Shown: one piece after another, positions 37,538-46,769 of the stretch
Position numbering within the stretch: position 1 is the first letter of the stretch
Layout: every line of letters starts with the position of its first letter
NCBI RefSeq assembly: GCF_014199445.1
Contig: NZ_JACIJS010000002.1
Location: 62,001-126,000 of the forward strand
Length of the DNA stretch: 64,000 bases
Direction: 5' to 3'
Source of the DNA: Rubricella aquisinus
Lineage (GTDB): Bacteria; Pseudomonadota; Alphaproteobacteria; Rhodobacterales; Rhodobacteraceae
Position numbers and translations under genes: made by a program
Notes under the pieces: model-generated
Told to the model about the DNA's origin: nothing
Seen by the model: only the letters and a program-made list of their open reading frames with translations
The model's database searches: none

Positions 37538-38010
37538 TCCGCCTCGTAACGGCCTGATTTTCCGCCTTCTTTGAGCGCCAGACGGATGTCCGTGATGCGC
37601 ATCGCCTTATCCACCGCCTTGACCATGTCATAGATGGTGAGGGCGGCGATGTTCACGGCTGTGAGCGCCTCCATCTCCACCCCGGTTTGGCCTGTGGTGC
37701 GCACTTCAGCCTCGATCAGTACGGAGTTGGTGGCCGTATCTGGCGTCAGATCAACACGCACCTTGCTGATTGGCAAGGGGTGGCACAGTGGGATCAAATC
37801 CGCCGTGCGTTTCGCGCCCATGATCCCGGCAAGCCGCGCGACGGCGAGCACGTCGCCCTTTTTCGCGCGTCCTTCGGTGATCAGGGCGAGGGTTTCGGGC
37901 GCCATTTCCACCCGCCCACGCGCGATTGCGGTGCGGGCGGTGATCTCTTTTTCGGAGACATCCACCATATGCGCAGCCCCGGTCGCATCGAAATGCGTCA
38001 GCCCGCTCAT
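37534..38010 (-). CDS. moaC: Cyclic pyranopterin monophosphate synthase MoaC
   Basis: 158 residues. With MoaA it converts GTP to cyclic pyranopterin monophosphate, the first molybdenum-cofactor intermediate. Visible motifs are [26 protein letters not shown] with the catalytic His-rich stretch, and [19 protein letters not shown]. Four-base overlaps join it to trpC upstream and moeA downstream, so tryptophan and molybdenum-cofactor genes share one transcript. Confidence 0.96.
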   Translation of the reverse strand: MSGLTHFDATGAAHMVDVSEKEITARTAIARGRVEMAPETLALITEGRAKKGDVLAVARLAGIMGAKRTADLIPLCHPLPISKVRVDLTPDTATNSVLIEAEVRTTGQTGVEMEALTAVNIAALTIYDMVKAVDKAMRITDIRLALKEGGKSGRYEAE

Positions 38011-38810
38011 GCAGGCACCGGATTGGCGAGCAGATCGCGCGTGGCCTGTGCCACGTCCTCCTGCCGCATCAGGCTTTCCCCGATCAGGAAAGTGCGCGCG
38101 CCGACAGCCGCGACCCGCGCAAGATCGGCAGGTGTGAAGAGGCCGGATTCGGACACAAGCAACCGGTCTGAGGGGACACGCGCCGATAGCTCCTCCGTCG
38201 TCTCCAATCGTGTCTCAAAGGTGCGCAGATTGCGGTTGTTGATGCCAAGGAGCGGCGACTTGAGCGCCAAGGCGCGGTCCAGTTCATCGCCATCATGCAC
38301 CTCGATCAACGCGTCCATGCCCCAATGAAATGCTGCGTCTTCGAGCTCCTGCGCCTGCGCGTCGGACACGCTGGCCATGATGATCAGAATGCAATCGGCC
38401 CCAAGCGCGCGGGCCTCTGCCACTTGCCAGGTGTCATAGAGGAAATCCTTGCGCAGAACGGGGAGGGTGGTCGCCGCGCGCGCCGCAACGAGGTAATCCT
38501 CATGCCCTTGGAAGCTGGGCGCATCTGTCAAAACGCTCAGGCAGGTCGCGCCACCGTCCTGATAGGCGCGGGCGAAGGCGGGCGGGTCGAAATCGGCGCG
38601 GATCAGGCCCTTGGATGGGCTGGCCTTTTTTACCTCCGCGATGAGCGCGTAGCGGCCTGCGGCGACCGTGTCTTGCAAGGCTCGACCAAAGGGGCGCACC
38701 GGGCTTGCGGAGCGCGCCGCGTCCTCCACATCGGCGAGAGGGCGGGCGGCCTTTCGCGCGGCGACCTCCTCCAGTTTATAGGCCTTGATCCGGTCAAGAA
38801 CGTCGCTCAT
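38007..38810 (-). CDS. trpC: Indole-3-glycerol-phosphate synthase
   Basis: 267 residues, a TIM barrel. It makes indole-3-glycerol phosphate. The catalytic Lys residues are in [12 protein letters not shown] and [19 protein letters not shown] and LVSESGL are the other barrel motifs. It has no fused TrpF domain. Its start overlaps the trpD stop by four bases and its stop overlaps moaC. Confidence 0.96.
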   Translation of the reverse strand: MSDVLDRIKAYKLEEVAARKAARPLADVEDAARSASPVRPFGRALQDTVAAGRYALIAEVKKASPSKGLIRADFDPPAFARAYQDGGATCLSVLTDAPSFQGHEDYLVAARAATTLPVLRKDFLYDTWQVAEARALGADCILIIMASVSDAQAQELEDAAFHWGMDALIEVHDGDELDRALALKSPLLGINNRNLRTFETRLETTEELSARVPSDRLLVSESGLFTPADLARVAAVGARTFLIGESLMRQEDVAQATRDLLANPVPA

Positions 38811-39829
38811 GTCGCGGCCTCCGAAGTGAGTTTGGCAAGGGCTGCGATCTTGGATCTCGCCGCACCTGAATCAATGCTTTCTTTTGCAAAATCAACGCCT
38901 TCGGGCAGGGTTTTCACATGATCCGCCACGACCAACGCCGCCGCTGCGTTCAGCAAAACCGCATCGCGGTAGGCCCCGGGCGCACCGTCCAGCAGCGCGC
39001 GGAAGGCCACGCCATTCTCCTTTGGCGTGCCACCGAGGATGGCCTCAAACGGGTGCACCGGCAGGCCAGCCGCCTCCGGGTGCAACTCAAATTCCGTCAC
39101 CTCCCCATCGGCCAGGGCCGCAACATATGACAGGCCCGCGATGGACAATTCATCCGTGCCGTCGCCGCCATGGACAAGCCACGCCTTTTCAGACCCGAGG
39201 GCAAGGAGCGTCTCCGCCATCGGTCGGATCATGTCCTTGGAAAATGCGCCGGTCAGTTGCCGTTTGACGCCTGCAGGGTTCGTCAGCGGCCCGAGGATGT
39301 TGAAGATCGTGCGGGTCGCGAGTTCCTGCCGCGCGGGCATCACATGCCGGATCGCGGGATGGTGCATCGGGGCCATCATGAAGGCGATGCCAACCTCAGA
39401 AAGCGCGCGCTCCACCACAGCCGGGCCGACCATGACGTTGATCCCCATCTCTCCCAACGCGTCCGCCGCGCCGGATTTCGAGGACAGGTTGCGATTGCCA
39501 TGTTTTGCTACCGGCACACCCGCGCCCGCCACGACGAATGCGGTCGCGGTGGAGATATTGAGCGTGCCTTTCCCGTCGCCACCCGTGCCGACGATGTCCA
39601 TCGCCCCGGCGGGTGCCGTGACGGCAGCACATTTGGCGCGCATGACGGCAGCCGCAGCAGCATATTCATCGACCGTTTCGCCCCGGGTGCGCAGGGTCAT
39701 CAGGAAGCCACCGATCTGGTGCGCGGTCGCTTCGCCCTCCATCAGGATGGCAAAGGCGCTTTCGGCCTCTTCCCGCGTCAGGGGGCGGTCCGCTGCGGCG
39801 GCAATGAGGGGTTTGAGTGCCTCAGACAT
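38807..39829 (-). CDS. trpD: Anthranilate phosphoribosyltransferase
   Basis: 340 residues. It transfers phosphoribose to anthranilate. The PRPP-binding motif is [17 protein letters not shown] near residue 79; [17 protein letters not shown] and PTM-type MMAPMHHPA follow. The start lies eight bases inside the 3' end of trpG, so the two genes are coupled. TrpD is separate from TrpG here, unlike the fused E. coli protein. Confidence 0.96.
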   Translation of the reverse strand: MSEALKPLIAAAADRPLTREEAESAFAILMEGEATAHQIGGFLMTLRTRGETVDEYAAAAAVMRAKCAAVTAPAGAMDIVGTGGDGKGTLNISTATAFVVAGAGVPVAKHGNRNLSSKSGAADALGEMGINVMVGPAVVERALSEVGIAFMMAPMHHPAIRHVMPARQELATRTIFNILGPLTNPAGVKRQLTGAFSKDMIRPMAETLLALGSEKAWLVHGGDGTDELSIAGLSYVAALADGEVTEFELHPEAAGLPVHPFEAILGGTPKENGVAFRALLDGAPGAYRDAVLLNAAAALVVADHVKTLPEGVDFAKESIDSGAARSKIAALAKLTSEAAT

Positions 39830-40406
39830 CGGCCAGCTCCGTCTCTTTCAGAAAGCGGCGCAGCATGGCGTGGCCATGCTCGGACGCGATGGATTCAGGA
39901 TGGAATTGCACACCATGGATCGGCAATTCCTTGTGAGACAGGCCCATGATCGTGCCATCCGCGACCGTTGCGGTCACCTCAAGGCAATCTGGCACGCTGT
40001 CTGGTGCGATGGTCAGGGAATGATACCGCGTCGCGCGCAGGGGGGAGGGCAGGCCCTCGAACACGCCGCGCCCTTCGTGGTGAATATCGTCCACCTTGCC
40101 ATGCATAATCGCGGGCGCGCGCACGACCGCGCCGCCGAACACCTGACCGATGGTCTGATGCCCAAGGCAGACACCCATCAGCGGCACCCGCGCCTCTGCC
40201 GCCGCCTTGGTGATGTCAAGGCAGATGCCCGCCTGATCGGGATCGCATGGGCCGGGGGAAAGCAGGATCGCCTCGGGCCGCATTGCCATCGCTTCCGCTG
40301 CGGTCAGCGCGTCGTTCCGCTTGACCACCACATCCGCGCCCAATTCGCCAAGGTAATGCACAAGATTGTAGGTGAAGCTGTCATAATTATCGATCAGCAG
40401 CAGCAT
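39822..40406 (-). CDS. trpG: Anthranilate synthase glutamine amidotransferase subunit
   Basis: 194 residues from the ATG at 40406 ([15 protein letters not shown]), with GAAGGGATC upstream; the frame is open further but without homology. A class I glutaminase: oxyanion motif [11 protein letters not shown], nucleophile in GVCLGHQ (Cys near residue 83) and the C-terminal GVQFHPES His-Glu pair. It supplies ammonia to TrpE. It heads the trpG-trpD-trpC-moaC-moeA operon; trpE lies 1.6 kb away beyond an opposite-strand gene. Confidence 0.96.
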   Translation of the reverse strand: MLLLIDNYDSFTYNLVHYLGELGADVVVKRNDALTAAEAMAMRPEAILLSPGPCDPDQAGICLDITKAAAEARVPLMGVCLGHQTIGQVFGGAVVRAPAIMHGKVDDIHHEGRGVFEGLPSPLRATRYHSLTIAPDSVPDCLEVTATVADGTIMGLSHKELPIHGVQFHPESIASEHGHAMLRRFLKETELADV

Positions 40407-40606
40407 GTCCGATCCCTTCGGCGTCAAAAAATGGGCGAAATCGGCACCTTGGAAAGAAAAATGTGTCGCGCGCCTCAGTCCGGGGTATAAATGAGCGGTC
40501 CTGCGGTCCATGGTCAAGGGGGCTGCGCGCCAAAACGCGCAAGCTCGCCCGGTTAATCGGGTTATTCGCAGGCAAGAGAACGAAGAAGCGGGGCATCGGG
40601 GGGCGT

Positions 40607-42001
40607 ATGGCGTTTATCAAAGGGTTTCTTACCGGAAGTGTGGTGAGCATCGCGGGTCTGTCCGCGCTGGCCATTTTGCAACCTATCCAAATTCAGACAG
40701 CAGCGCCGGAGCCTGTGGTCAGTGCCGCCCCGGCGACACCGGCGCCGCAGCGGGATGCGTCGATCGGGAGCCAGACGACAGCCGCGCAGCCCGTGATCAG
40801 CACACCCGCCGCCCCCTCCGCCGCACCAGCTGTTGATCCCAATATCGCGCGTGATACCGGCGTGTTGTCCCCCGTCGAGCAGATCACGGAGACGCCGCCC
40901 GCACCCGCGCCGACCCGCCGCATGGCAGAAGCCGTGGCCCCCCTGCCGGAACAGCCCACCGGCCCGCGCCCGGCGGAGCAGGTGACGACACAGGCAGGCA
41001 TTTCCGGAACCGCCAATCCTGAGCGCGTGCGCGTCGGTGGTGGCGCGACCCAAGGATTGGGCGCGCCCGCCGCGCAATTGCCCGATGAGACCCAGCAGGC
41101 CACCGCCAGCCTACCGCGCACCGACGGCAGCGGCACGATCCTGCGACCGAGCGCGCCGCAGCGCACCTCCGTGTCATCCTCCCTCGCGCCGCCATCGGCC
41201 CCGGCAAGCCCGGCGCCCGCGCGTGCCCCGCAGCCCCGCACATTGGAGACCACAGGCAATTCCTTCCTGCCTGAGCGGACACCCGTTGCCGAAGGACAGG
41301 CCCCACGGGAGCTTTATGCCGCGAATTTCGCAGATACCGGCGCGCGACCGCTTTTGTCGATGCTGCTCGTTGATGCGGGCGAAGATGGTCTTGCCACATC
41401 TGCCCTCGCCGGGTTCCAGTTTCCGGTGACGTTCGCCGTGCCCGTCGATCTGCCGGACGCGGAGGAGCGCGCGCGCGCCTACCGCGCTGCCGGGTTTGAG
41501 GTGATGGCAATGGTCCCCCGCGATGAGCGTGGGGATCTTTCCGGCTTGTCCGCCGTAGAGATTGAGGCGCGGCTCTTGGCTTTCCTTGAGGCGGTTCCTG
41601 AAGCGATTGGCATTCTGGACCGCGAGGGCGGTGACATTCCGCGTGACAACGGTGTGACTCGTGCCGCACTCGCGACGGTGGCGGCGACTGGGCATATCCT
41701 CGTCACACGGCGCGAAACCGGCTTTAACTCCGTCGATGCGCTGGCAGATGTGGATGGCATTCCGACTGCCACGGTGACGATTGTGCTGCCAAGCGGCGCT
41801 GGTGGTGACGTGATCCGGTCTGAGCTGAACCGCGCATCGGTGAATGCCCGCAGTGTGGGCGGGCTGGTTGTGCTGGGGCGTACGGATCGGGAGACGATCA
41901 CGTCTCTCTTTACCTGGGTTCTTGGGGCTGGCACGCGGACGGTGGACCTTGCGCCGGTGACGGCACTGGTCAAACGCCTGGATGACGCGGGCGAGCTTTA
42001 A
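40607..42001 (+). CDS. Divergent polysaccharide deacetylase family protein with long Pro/Ala linker
   Basis: 464 residues from the ATG at 40607 ([17 protein letters not shown]). An N-terminal hydrophobic segment (about 3-25) acts as a signal or membrane anchor. Residues 30-225 are a low-complexity Ala/Pro/Thr linker. From about 230 to 464 the sequence fits the divergent polysaccharide deacetylase family (PF04748): [41 protein letters not shown] and [11 protein letters not shown]. The family is thought to lack full classic catalytic motifs, so activity is unsure. It is probably periplasmic, reaching through the cell wall. It stands alone between trpG and trpE. Confidence 0.8.
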   Translation: MAFIKGFLTGSVVSIAGLSALAILQPIQIQTAAPEPVVSAAPATPAPQRDASIGSQTTAAQPVISTPAAPSAAPAVDPNIARDTGVLSPVEQITETPPAPAPTRRMAEAVAPLPEQPTGPRPAEQVTTQAGISGTANPERVRVGGGATQGLGAPAAQLPDETQQATASLPRTDGSGTILRPSAPQRTSVSSSLAPPSAPASPAPARAPQPRTLETTGNSFLPERTPVAEGQAPRELYAANFADTGARPLLSMLLVDAGEDGLATSALAGFQFPVTFAVPVDLPDAEERARAYRAAGFEVMAMVPRDERGDLSGLSAVEIEARLLAFLEAVPEAIGILDREGGDIPRDNGVTRAALATVAATGHILVTRRETGFNSVDALADVDGIPTATVTIVLPSGAGGDVIRSELNRASVNARSVGGLVVLGRTDRETITSLFTWVLGAGTRTVDLAPVTALVKRLDDAGEL

Positions 42002-42010
42002 CGCCTCACC

Positions 42011-43522
42011 TTACCGGTTGGACCGATCGCCGATCCGGTGCGCGTCCTCGGCGGCGCGCATCAGGGCGCGCGCCTTGTTGACGGTTTCCTGATATTCCGC
42101 TTCCGGGTCGCTGTCATAGACGACACCGCCCCCGGCCTGCACATAGAGCGTCTCATCCTTCAGCACCGCCGTGCGCAGCGCGATGCAGATATCCATGTCG
42201 CCATTGGCGGAGAAATAGCCAACACCGCCCCCATAGACGCCGCGCTTTTCGACTTCCAACTCGTCGATGATCTCCATCGCGCGGACCTTGGGCGCGCCGG
42301 ACACGGTCCCTGCGGGCAGGCCCGCGAGTAGGGCTGCAAGCGCGTCATAATCCTCATGCAGCACGCCTTCGACATTGGAGACGATATGCATCACATGGCT
42401 GTAGCGTTCGATGATGAATTGATCGGTCGGGGTCACCGTGCCGACCTTTGCCACCCGGCCCACATCATTGCGCCCCAGATCAAGCAGCATGAGGTGTTCA
42501 GCAAGTTCCTTTTGATCGGACAGGAGGTCTTTCTCCAATGCCTGATCTTCCGCCTCATCTTTGCCGCGCGGGCGGGTGCCGGCGATCGGGCGGATCGTAA
42601 CCTTTTTCTCCTTCACCTGAACGAGAATCTCCGGGCTGGCGCCGATGATCTGAAACCCACCCAGATTGACGAAAAACATATAGGGAGACGGGTTCGTGCG
42701 CCGCAAGGAGCGGTAGAGTGTGAAGGGCGGCAGCTTGAACGGCAGGCGCCAGCGTTGGGAAGGCACGACCTGAAAAATGTCGCCCTTGACGATGTAATCC
42801 TTCGCGCGGGCCACGATGTCGAAATACTGCTCTTTCGTGGTGTTGGACACCGGCGTGGGCGTGTCCCCGGCCTCTGCCAAATCGCGCTGTTCGGTCACGG
42901 CGACACGGTCAAGGTCCGCGACCGCATCCATCACCCGCTCCCCGGCTTGGGCGTAGGCCGCGCGCGCCGATTGCCCGTCTGCCGCCCACACGGGGCTGAC
43001 GATGGTAACTTCGCCTTTGACCGCATCAACGATGGCGGTGATCGTCGGGCGCATCAGCACCGCGTCGGGCAGGCCAAGGGGATCGGGGTTCACATTCGGC
43101 AGATGCTCGACATGGCGGATCATGTCATAGCCAAGATATCCAAACAGCCCTGCAGCCATGCCCGGTAGGTCCGGTGGCAGGTCAATTTTCGACTCGTCCA
43201 AAAGCGCGCGCAGGCTATCGAGCGGCGGGCGGCTATCCGCCTCAAACGCGTCATCATCAAACCGCGCCGCGCGGTTCAATTCCGCCTGCGCGCCCCGGCA
43301 GCGCCAAATGAGATCAGGTTTCATCCCGACCCCGGAATAGCGCCCGCGATGCTCCCCCCCGGTGACGGATTCGAGCATGAAGCTGTTTTTGCGCGCCTGT
43401 GCGAGCTTGAGCATGATCGACACTGGCGTGTCGAGATCGGCGATCAGGCGCGTATAGACGACCTGATTGCGCCCCTCGGCATAGCCTTTGGCGAAGGTGT
43501 CGAAATCGGGGAAAAGCTGCAT
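42011..43522 (-). CDS. trpE: Anthranilate synthase component I
   Basis: 503 residues from the ATG at 43522 (MQLFPDFDTFAKGYAEG). It turns chorismate and ammonia into anthranilate. The chorismate-binding half has IAGTRPRGKDEAED, LLDLGRNDVGRV and AGTVSGAPKVRAMEII; the N-terminal half contains LESVTGGEHRGRYS, matching the Trp-feedback LESA-type region. It starts seven bases after the ppiD stop. Convergent with the deacetylase gene. Confidence 0.95.
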   Translation of the reverse strand: MQLFPDFDTFAKGYAEGRNQVVYTRLIADLDTPVSIMLKLAQARKNSFMLESVTGGEHRGRYSGVGMKPDLIWRCRGAQAELNRAARFDDDAFEADSRPPLDSLRALLDESKIDLPPDLPGMAAGLFGYLGYDMIRHVEHLPNVNPDPLGLPDAVLMRPTITAIVDAVKGEVTIVSPVWAADGQSARAAYAQAGERVMDAVADLDRVAVTEQRDLAEAGDTPTPVSNTTKEQYFDIVARAKDYIVKGDIFQVVPSQRWRLPFKLPPFTLYRSLRRTNPSPYMFFVNLGGFQIIGASPEILVQVKEKKVTIRPIAGTRPRGKDEAEDQALEKDLLSDQKELAEHLMLLDLGRNDVGRVAKVGTVTPTDQFIIERYSHVMHIVSNVEGVLHEDYDALAALLAGLPAGTVSGAPKVRAMEIIDELEVEKRGVYGGGVGYFSANGDMDICIALRTAVLKDETLYVQAGGGVVYDSDPEAEYQETVNKARALMRAAEDAHRIGDRSNR

Positions 43523-43529
43523 CCGGGCC

Positions 43530-45407
43530 TCACGGGATCTGGGACAGAACCTGATCAATGATCTGGGTGTTGATCCGCAGGCCACGCTCGGTCGAGCGGG
43601 CATTGGTGAAATAAGCGATCACGTCCTGCTGCGCGCCTGTGGCGGACTGGAAGGTCACGAAATCGACAAGCCCGCGCCCGGTATCGCTCGCCGGATCGAA
43701 GGTATCAATCTCCGTCAGTTGGAAGATGACAGCGCCCTGCGCATCCTCCACCAAGGCCACATCGCCCTCATCCATGGTGAAGATCAACGGCACAAGGCCC
43801 GCGGGGATGCCGTCAGGCCGCGCATCGCGGCGGATCGGCTCGACGCTTTGAACATCGGTGCCGAATTGCGCGGCGATAGCGGACAGGTCCGGGCCGTCGA
43901 CCGTCAGGCCGCTGATCAGGCGCGCGGCGGCATTGCGCGCCTCGGCAACGGCTTGCGCTTCGGTCCATGCGGCAGTGACAGCGTCACGAATGTCATTGAG
44001 CGGGGGCAGGGCCGGTTCGGCCACACTTTCGACCCGCAGCGCAAACACCGCGCCGGTCTCTGTTTGAATGGGATCGCGATCCATGCCGAGCGGGGCGGTG
44101 AAGGCTTCACCAAGGAAAGCGGGCGCACCAATGATCGTGTCCGCTGGCGTGTTGCGGTTCACCTCTGCCGTTTGCAGGGTAAAGGCGGTTTCGGCTGCGA
44201 CTTCCTCAAGGGTTGCACCGCCGAGGATCAATTCCTCCGCCCGGATTGTCTCATTGATGACGATCCCGTCAGCCTCAAACAGGGCCAATTCCGTGCGCAG
44301 GTCATCGCGGGCCTGCTCGAATGTGATTTCCTGTGCTGACAGGATCGCGTTGATGCGGAACAGGGCGGGGCCGATATCCGTGGTCACGGGGCCAACGATG
44401 CCGGTGCTGTCCCGGCCGAACAGGGCCTCTCCCGCTGCACCGCCGATGGCGCCGCGCGTGACCGATCCAAGGGAGAAATCAGCCGCCGTCAGGCCACGGG
44501 CCGAGGCGATCTCACCAATGGATGTTTGCCCTTCGGCAAGGGCCGTGGCCGCCGCTTCAGCATCCGCCATGGTCGGGAAGGCGATCCGGTCCACGATCCG
44601 GCGCTCCTCACGGGTGAAGCGGTCAATGTTGCGATCATATTCTTCGCGCAGCGCCGCTTCGGGAATGTCGATGGTTTCGGCAAGCACGGTCGGGTCCAAC
44701 AGCGCATAGGTCACGCTGCGCGTCTCCGGTGTGACAAAGGCGTCGCGATTGTCGGCGATGAAAGCTTCAAGCTGCGCATCGCTCGGGCTGCCGACCCGAT
44801 CGGTAAACGCGCTGCCCGGCACGCGCACCCAGTCAAACGCGCGCCCTTCGCCCTGAAAGCTGAGGATTTCGCGCGCTGCACCGCGCGGCAACGTAACAGA
44901 GCTGGTCATCGCAAGCGCGATCAGGTCGCGCGTGGTGCCGCGGCGCAATTGCTCATCATATTCTGCAGCACTGATCCCCGAAGTCTCAATCGCAAGACGG
45001 TAAAGGTCCGCGTCAAAATTGCCGGAGATATCCTGAAACGCCGGTTCGCGGATCAACGCATCGCGCACCACCTCATCGGATGTGTCTATGCCGAGCGTGC
45101 GAGCCTCCCCCAGAAGGGCGGCGTTGCGGATCAACTCGCCAAGGATCGCGTCATCAAGCCCGATTTCACGCGCTTGCGTGGTGGTGATCGGCGTGCCGAT
45201 CTGCTGGCTGATGCCGCGCAGGCGGGTTTGAAACGCGTTCGCGAATTCGTCGACGGTGACTTCCTCTTCACCGACTTCCGCGACGGAGGTCACAACCCCG
45301 CCTGAAAGCACGCTGGTAAAGCCAAATCCGGCAAGCCCCACAATCAAAAGGCCCATGATGATCCAGCCGAAAACCGAACCGCGGGACGCACGAATGGATG
45401 ACAGCAT
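43530..45407 (-). CDS. ppiD: PpiD/SurA-type peptidyl-prolyl isomerase, membrane-anchored periplasmic chaperone
   Basis: 625 residues. One N-terminal membrane anchor (VFGWIIMGLLIVGLAGFGFT, residues 12-31) precedes a SurA-like N-domain (about 40-200) and a parvulin-like domain (about 245-385, ADAEAATALAEGQTSIGEIA). A C-terminal domain completes the PpiD layout. It helps fold envelope proteins leaving the Sec channel. It lies between the aminotransferase and trpE, with only seven bases to trpE, so trpE probably depends on its promoter. Confidence 0.88.
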   Translation of the reverse strand: MLSSIRASRGSVFGWIIMGLLIVGLAGFGFTSVLSGGVVTSVAEVGEEEVTVDEFANAFQTRLRGISQQIGTPITTTQAREIGLDDAILGELIRNAALLGEARTLGIDTSDEVVRDALIREPAFQDISGNFDADLYRLAIETSGISAAEYDEQLRRGTTRDLIALAMTSSVTLPRGAAREILSFQGEGRAFDWVRVPGSAFTDRVGSPSDAQLEAFIADNRDAFVTPETRSVTYALLDPTVLAETIDIPEAALREEYDRNIDRFTREERRIVDRIAFPTMADAEAAATALAEGQTSIGEIASARGLTAADFSLGSVTRGAIGGAAGEALFGRDSTGIVGPVTTDIGPALFRINAILSAQEITFEQARDDLRTELALFEADGIVINETIRAEELILGGATLEEVAAETAFTLQTAEVNRNTPADTIIGAPAFLGEAFTAPLGMDRDPIQTETGAVFALRVESVAEPALPPLNDIRDAVTAAWTEAQAVAEARNAAARLISGLTVDGPDLSAIAAQFGTDVQSVEPIRRDARPDGIPAGLVPLIFTMDEGDVALVEDAQGAVIFQLTEIDTFDPASDTGRGLVDFVTFQSATGAQQDVIAYFTNARSTERGLRINTQIIDQVLSQIP

Positions 45408-45478
45408 GAAAAGCCTCTCAGGATCGTCGGAAAACCTGCGCAGAGTGTTACGGGAAGCCTATTCCAAGCGCAAGGCGA

Positions 45479-46669
45479 TCACGGGCGGAACCGCGCGAGC
45501 CGCCGCCCCAATTCCGCGATGCCGTCCATATCGGCATTGGCAAAGGCGATCCGCAATTGCCGCTCTGCCGCGCCATCGCCCCCATCGGCGACCGTTGGGC
45601 CAAACATCGTGCCGGGCAGGGTGAGGATGGATTGATCCCGCATCATGGCCTGCGCCACCTGATCGGAGGGCAGATCAAAAGGATGCGTGACATAGGCGAA
45701 ATACGCGCCGGAGCCTACGACATCCCATCCCTCCAGCCCGTCAAACATTGCGCGCACAGCGGCGTGCCTGCGGTGAATTTTGTCCCGCTCCGCCGCGACC
45801 CATGACCCGAGATGGCGCAAGCCGTAAAGCGCCGCGCGCTGCCCGATCTGATTGGCGCAGACGGTGACGGTATCCAGCACCTTCTCCACTTGGGAAATCA
45901 TCTGGGGCGACGTGACCAGCGCCCCCACCCGATGCCCCGTCAGACGAAACACCTTGGAAAAGGAATAGAGGTGGATCAGCGTCTCATCCCAATCAGGGTC
46001 CGCAAAAAGGCTATGCGGTGCGCCGCTTTGCACGTGAAAATCGCGGTAGGTCTCATCGACGATCAGCGCGATGCCATGGGCGCGCGCCTTGTCCCGGAAT
46101 GCCTGCATCAGCGCATCGGGATATGCGACGCCCGTGGGATTGTTCGGCGTGATCAGGATCAGCGCCTTCACACGATCATCCATCAGCGCGTCAAGCTGGT
46201 CTGGGTCCGGCATCATCTGCGCGTCCGGCGTCAAAAGCCGCGTTTCGATCCCTGCCATATCGAGCCACATCTTGTGATTGAAATACCATGGTGTCGCCAG
46301 CACCACCGCGTCACCCGCCTGCGCAAGGGTTTGAATGACCGTGCAAAACGCCTGATTGCAGCCTGATGTGATTGCGACGTTTTCCGCCCCGATCACCCCG
46401 CCATACTCCGCCGCCCATTTGCGGGCCAACTCGTCCCGCAAATCCGGCAGGCCCAGCACGGGGCCATAGATATGGGCGGCATCCTCGTTCAGCATCACCG
46501 CCGCCATCGCGCGGCGCAAATCGGGATGGGGCGGGTCCACCGGGGCCGCTTGGCTGAGGTTCAGAAGCGGGCGATCAGCGGGGATAACCGCCTCCGCCAG
46601 CCAGCGCCGTGCCTCCATCACCGGGGGGCTGAACGTGGCGGCAAGATGCGGGTTGAGGGGCAGGGTCAT
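45479..46669 (-). CDS. PLP-dependent aminotransferase class I/II
   Basis: 396 residues from the ATG at 46669 (MTLPLNPHLAAT), although the frame is open much further upstream inside the divergent ABC-F gene. Fold type I motifs are ITSGCNQAF, ILITPNNPTGVAY, IVDETYRDF and SFSKVFRLTGHRVG with the PLP-binding Lys. It probably transfers amino groups of aspartate, aromatic or branched amino acids, but no substrate can be fixed. It is 71 bases upstream of ppiD on the same strand. The 100-base spacer to the ABC-F gene presumably holds both promoters. Confidence 0.88.
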   Translation of the reverse strand: MTLPLNPHLAATFSPPVMEARRWLAEAVIPADRPLLNLSQAAPVDPPHPDLRRAMAAVMLNEDAAHIYGPVLGLPDLRDELARKWAAEYGGVIGAENVAITSGCNQAFCTVIQTLAQAGDAVVLATPWYFNHKMWLDMAGIETRLLTPDAQMMPDPDQLDALMDDRVKALILITPNNPTGVAYPDALMQAFRDKARAHGIALIVDETYRDFHVQSGAPHSLFADPDWDETLIHLYSFSKVFRLTGHRVGALVTSPQMISQVEKVLDTVTVCANQIGQRAALYGLRHLGSWVAAERDKIHRRHAAVRAMFDGLEGWDVVGSGAYFAYVTHPFDLPSDQVAQAMMRDQSILTLPGTMFGPTVADGGDGAAERQLRIAFANADMDGIAELGRRLARFRP

Positions 46670-46769
46670 GGGCGGTAGTCCTTTTCGCTCTGCGCGATAC
46701 CATAACGCCGACCCCCGCCGGGACAAGGGAGCACTTGACGCGCAGGCATTGGCGCGCGACATGAGCGCC

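Noticed and set aside
46678-46769. Longer ABC-F start at 46635 and the longer aminotransferase start at 46978
   Set aside because: Both extensions run into the divergent neighbour and carry no family sequence.
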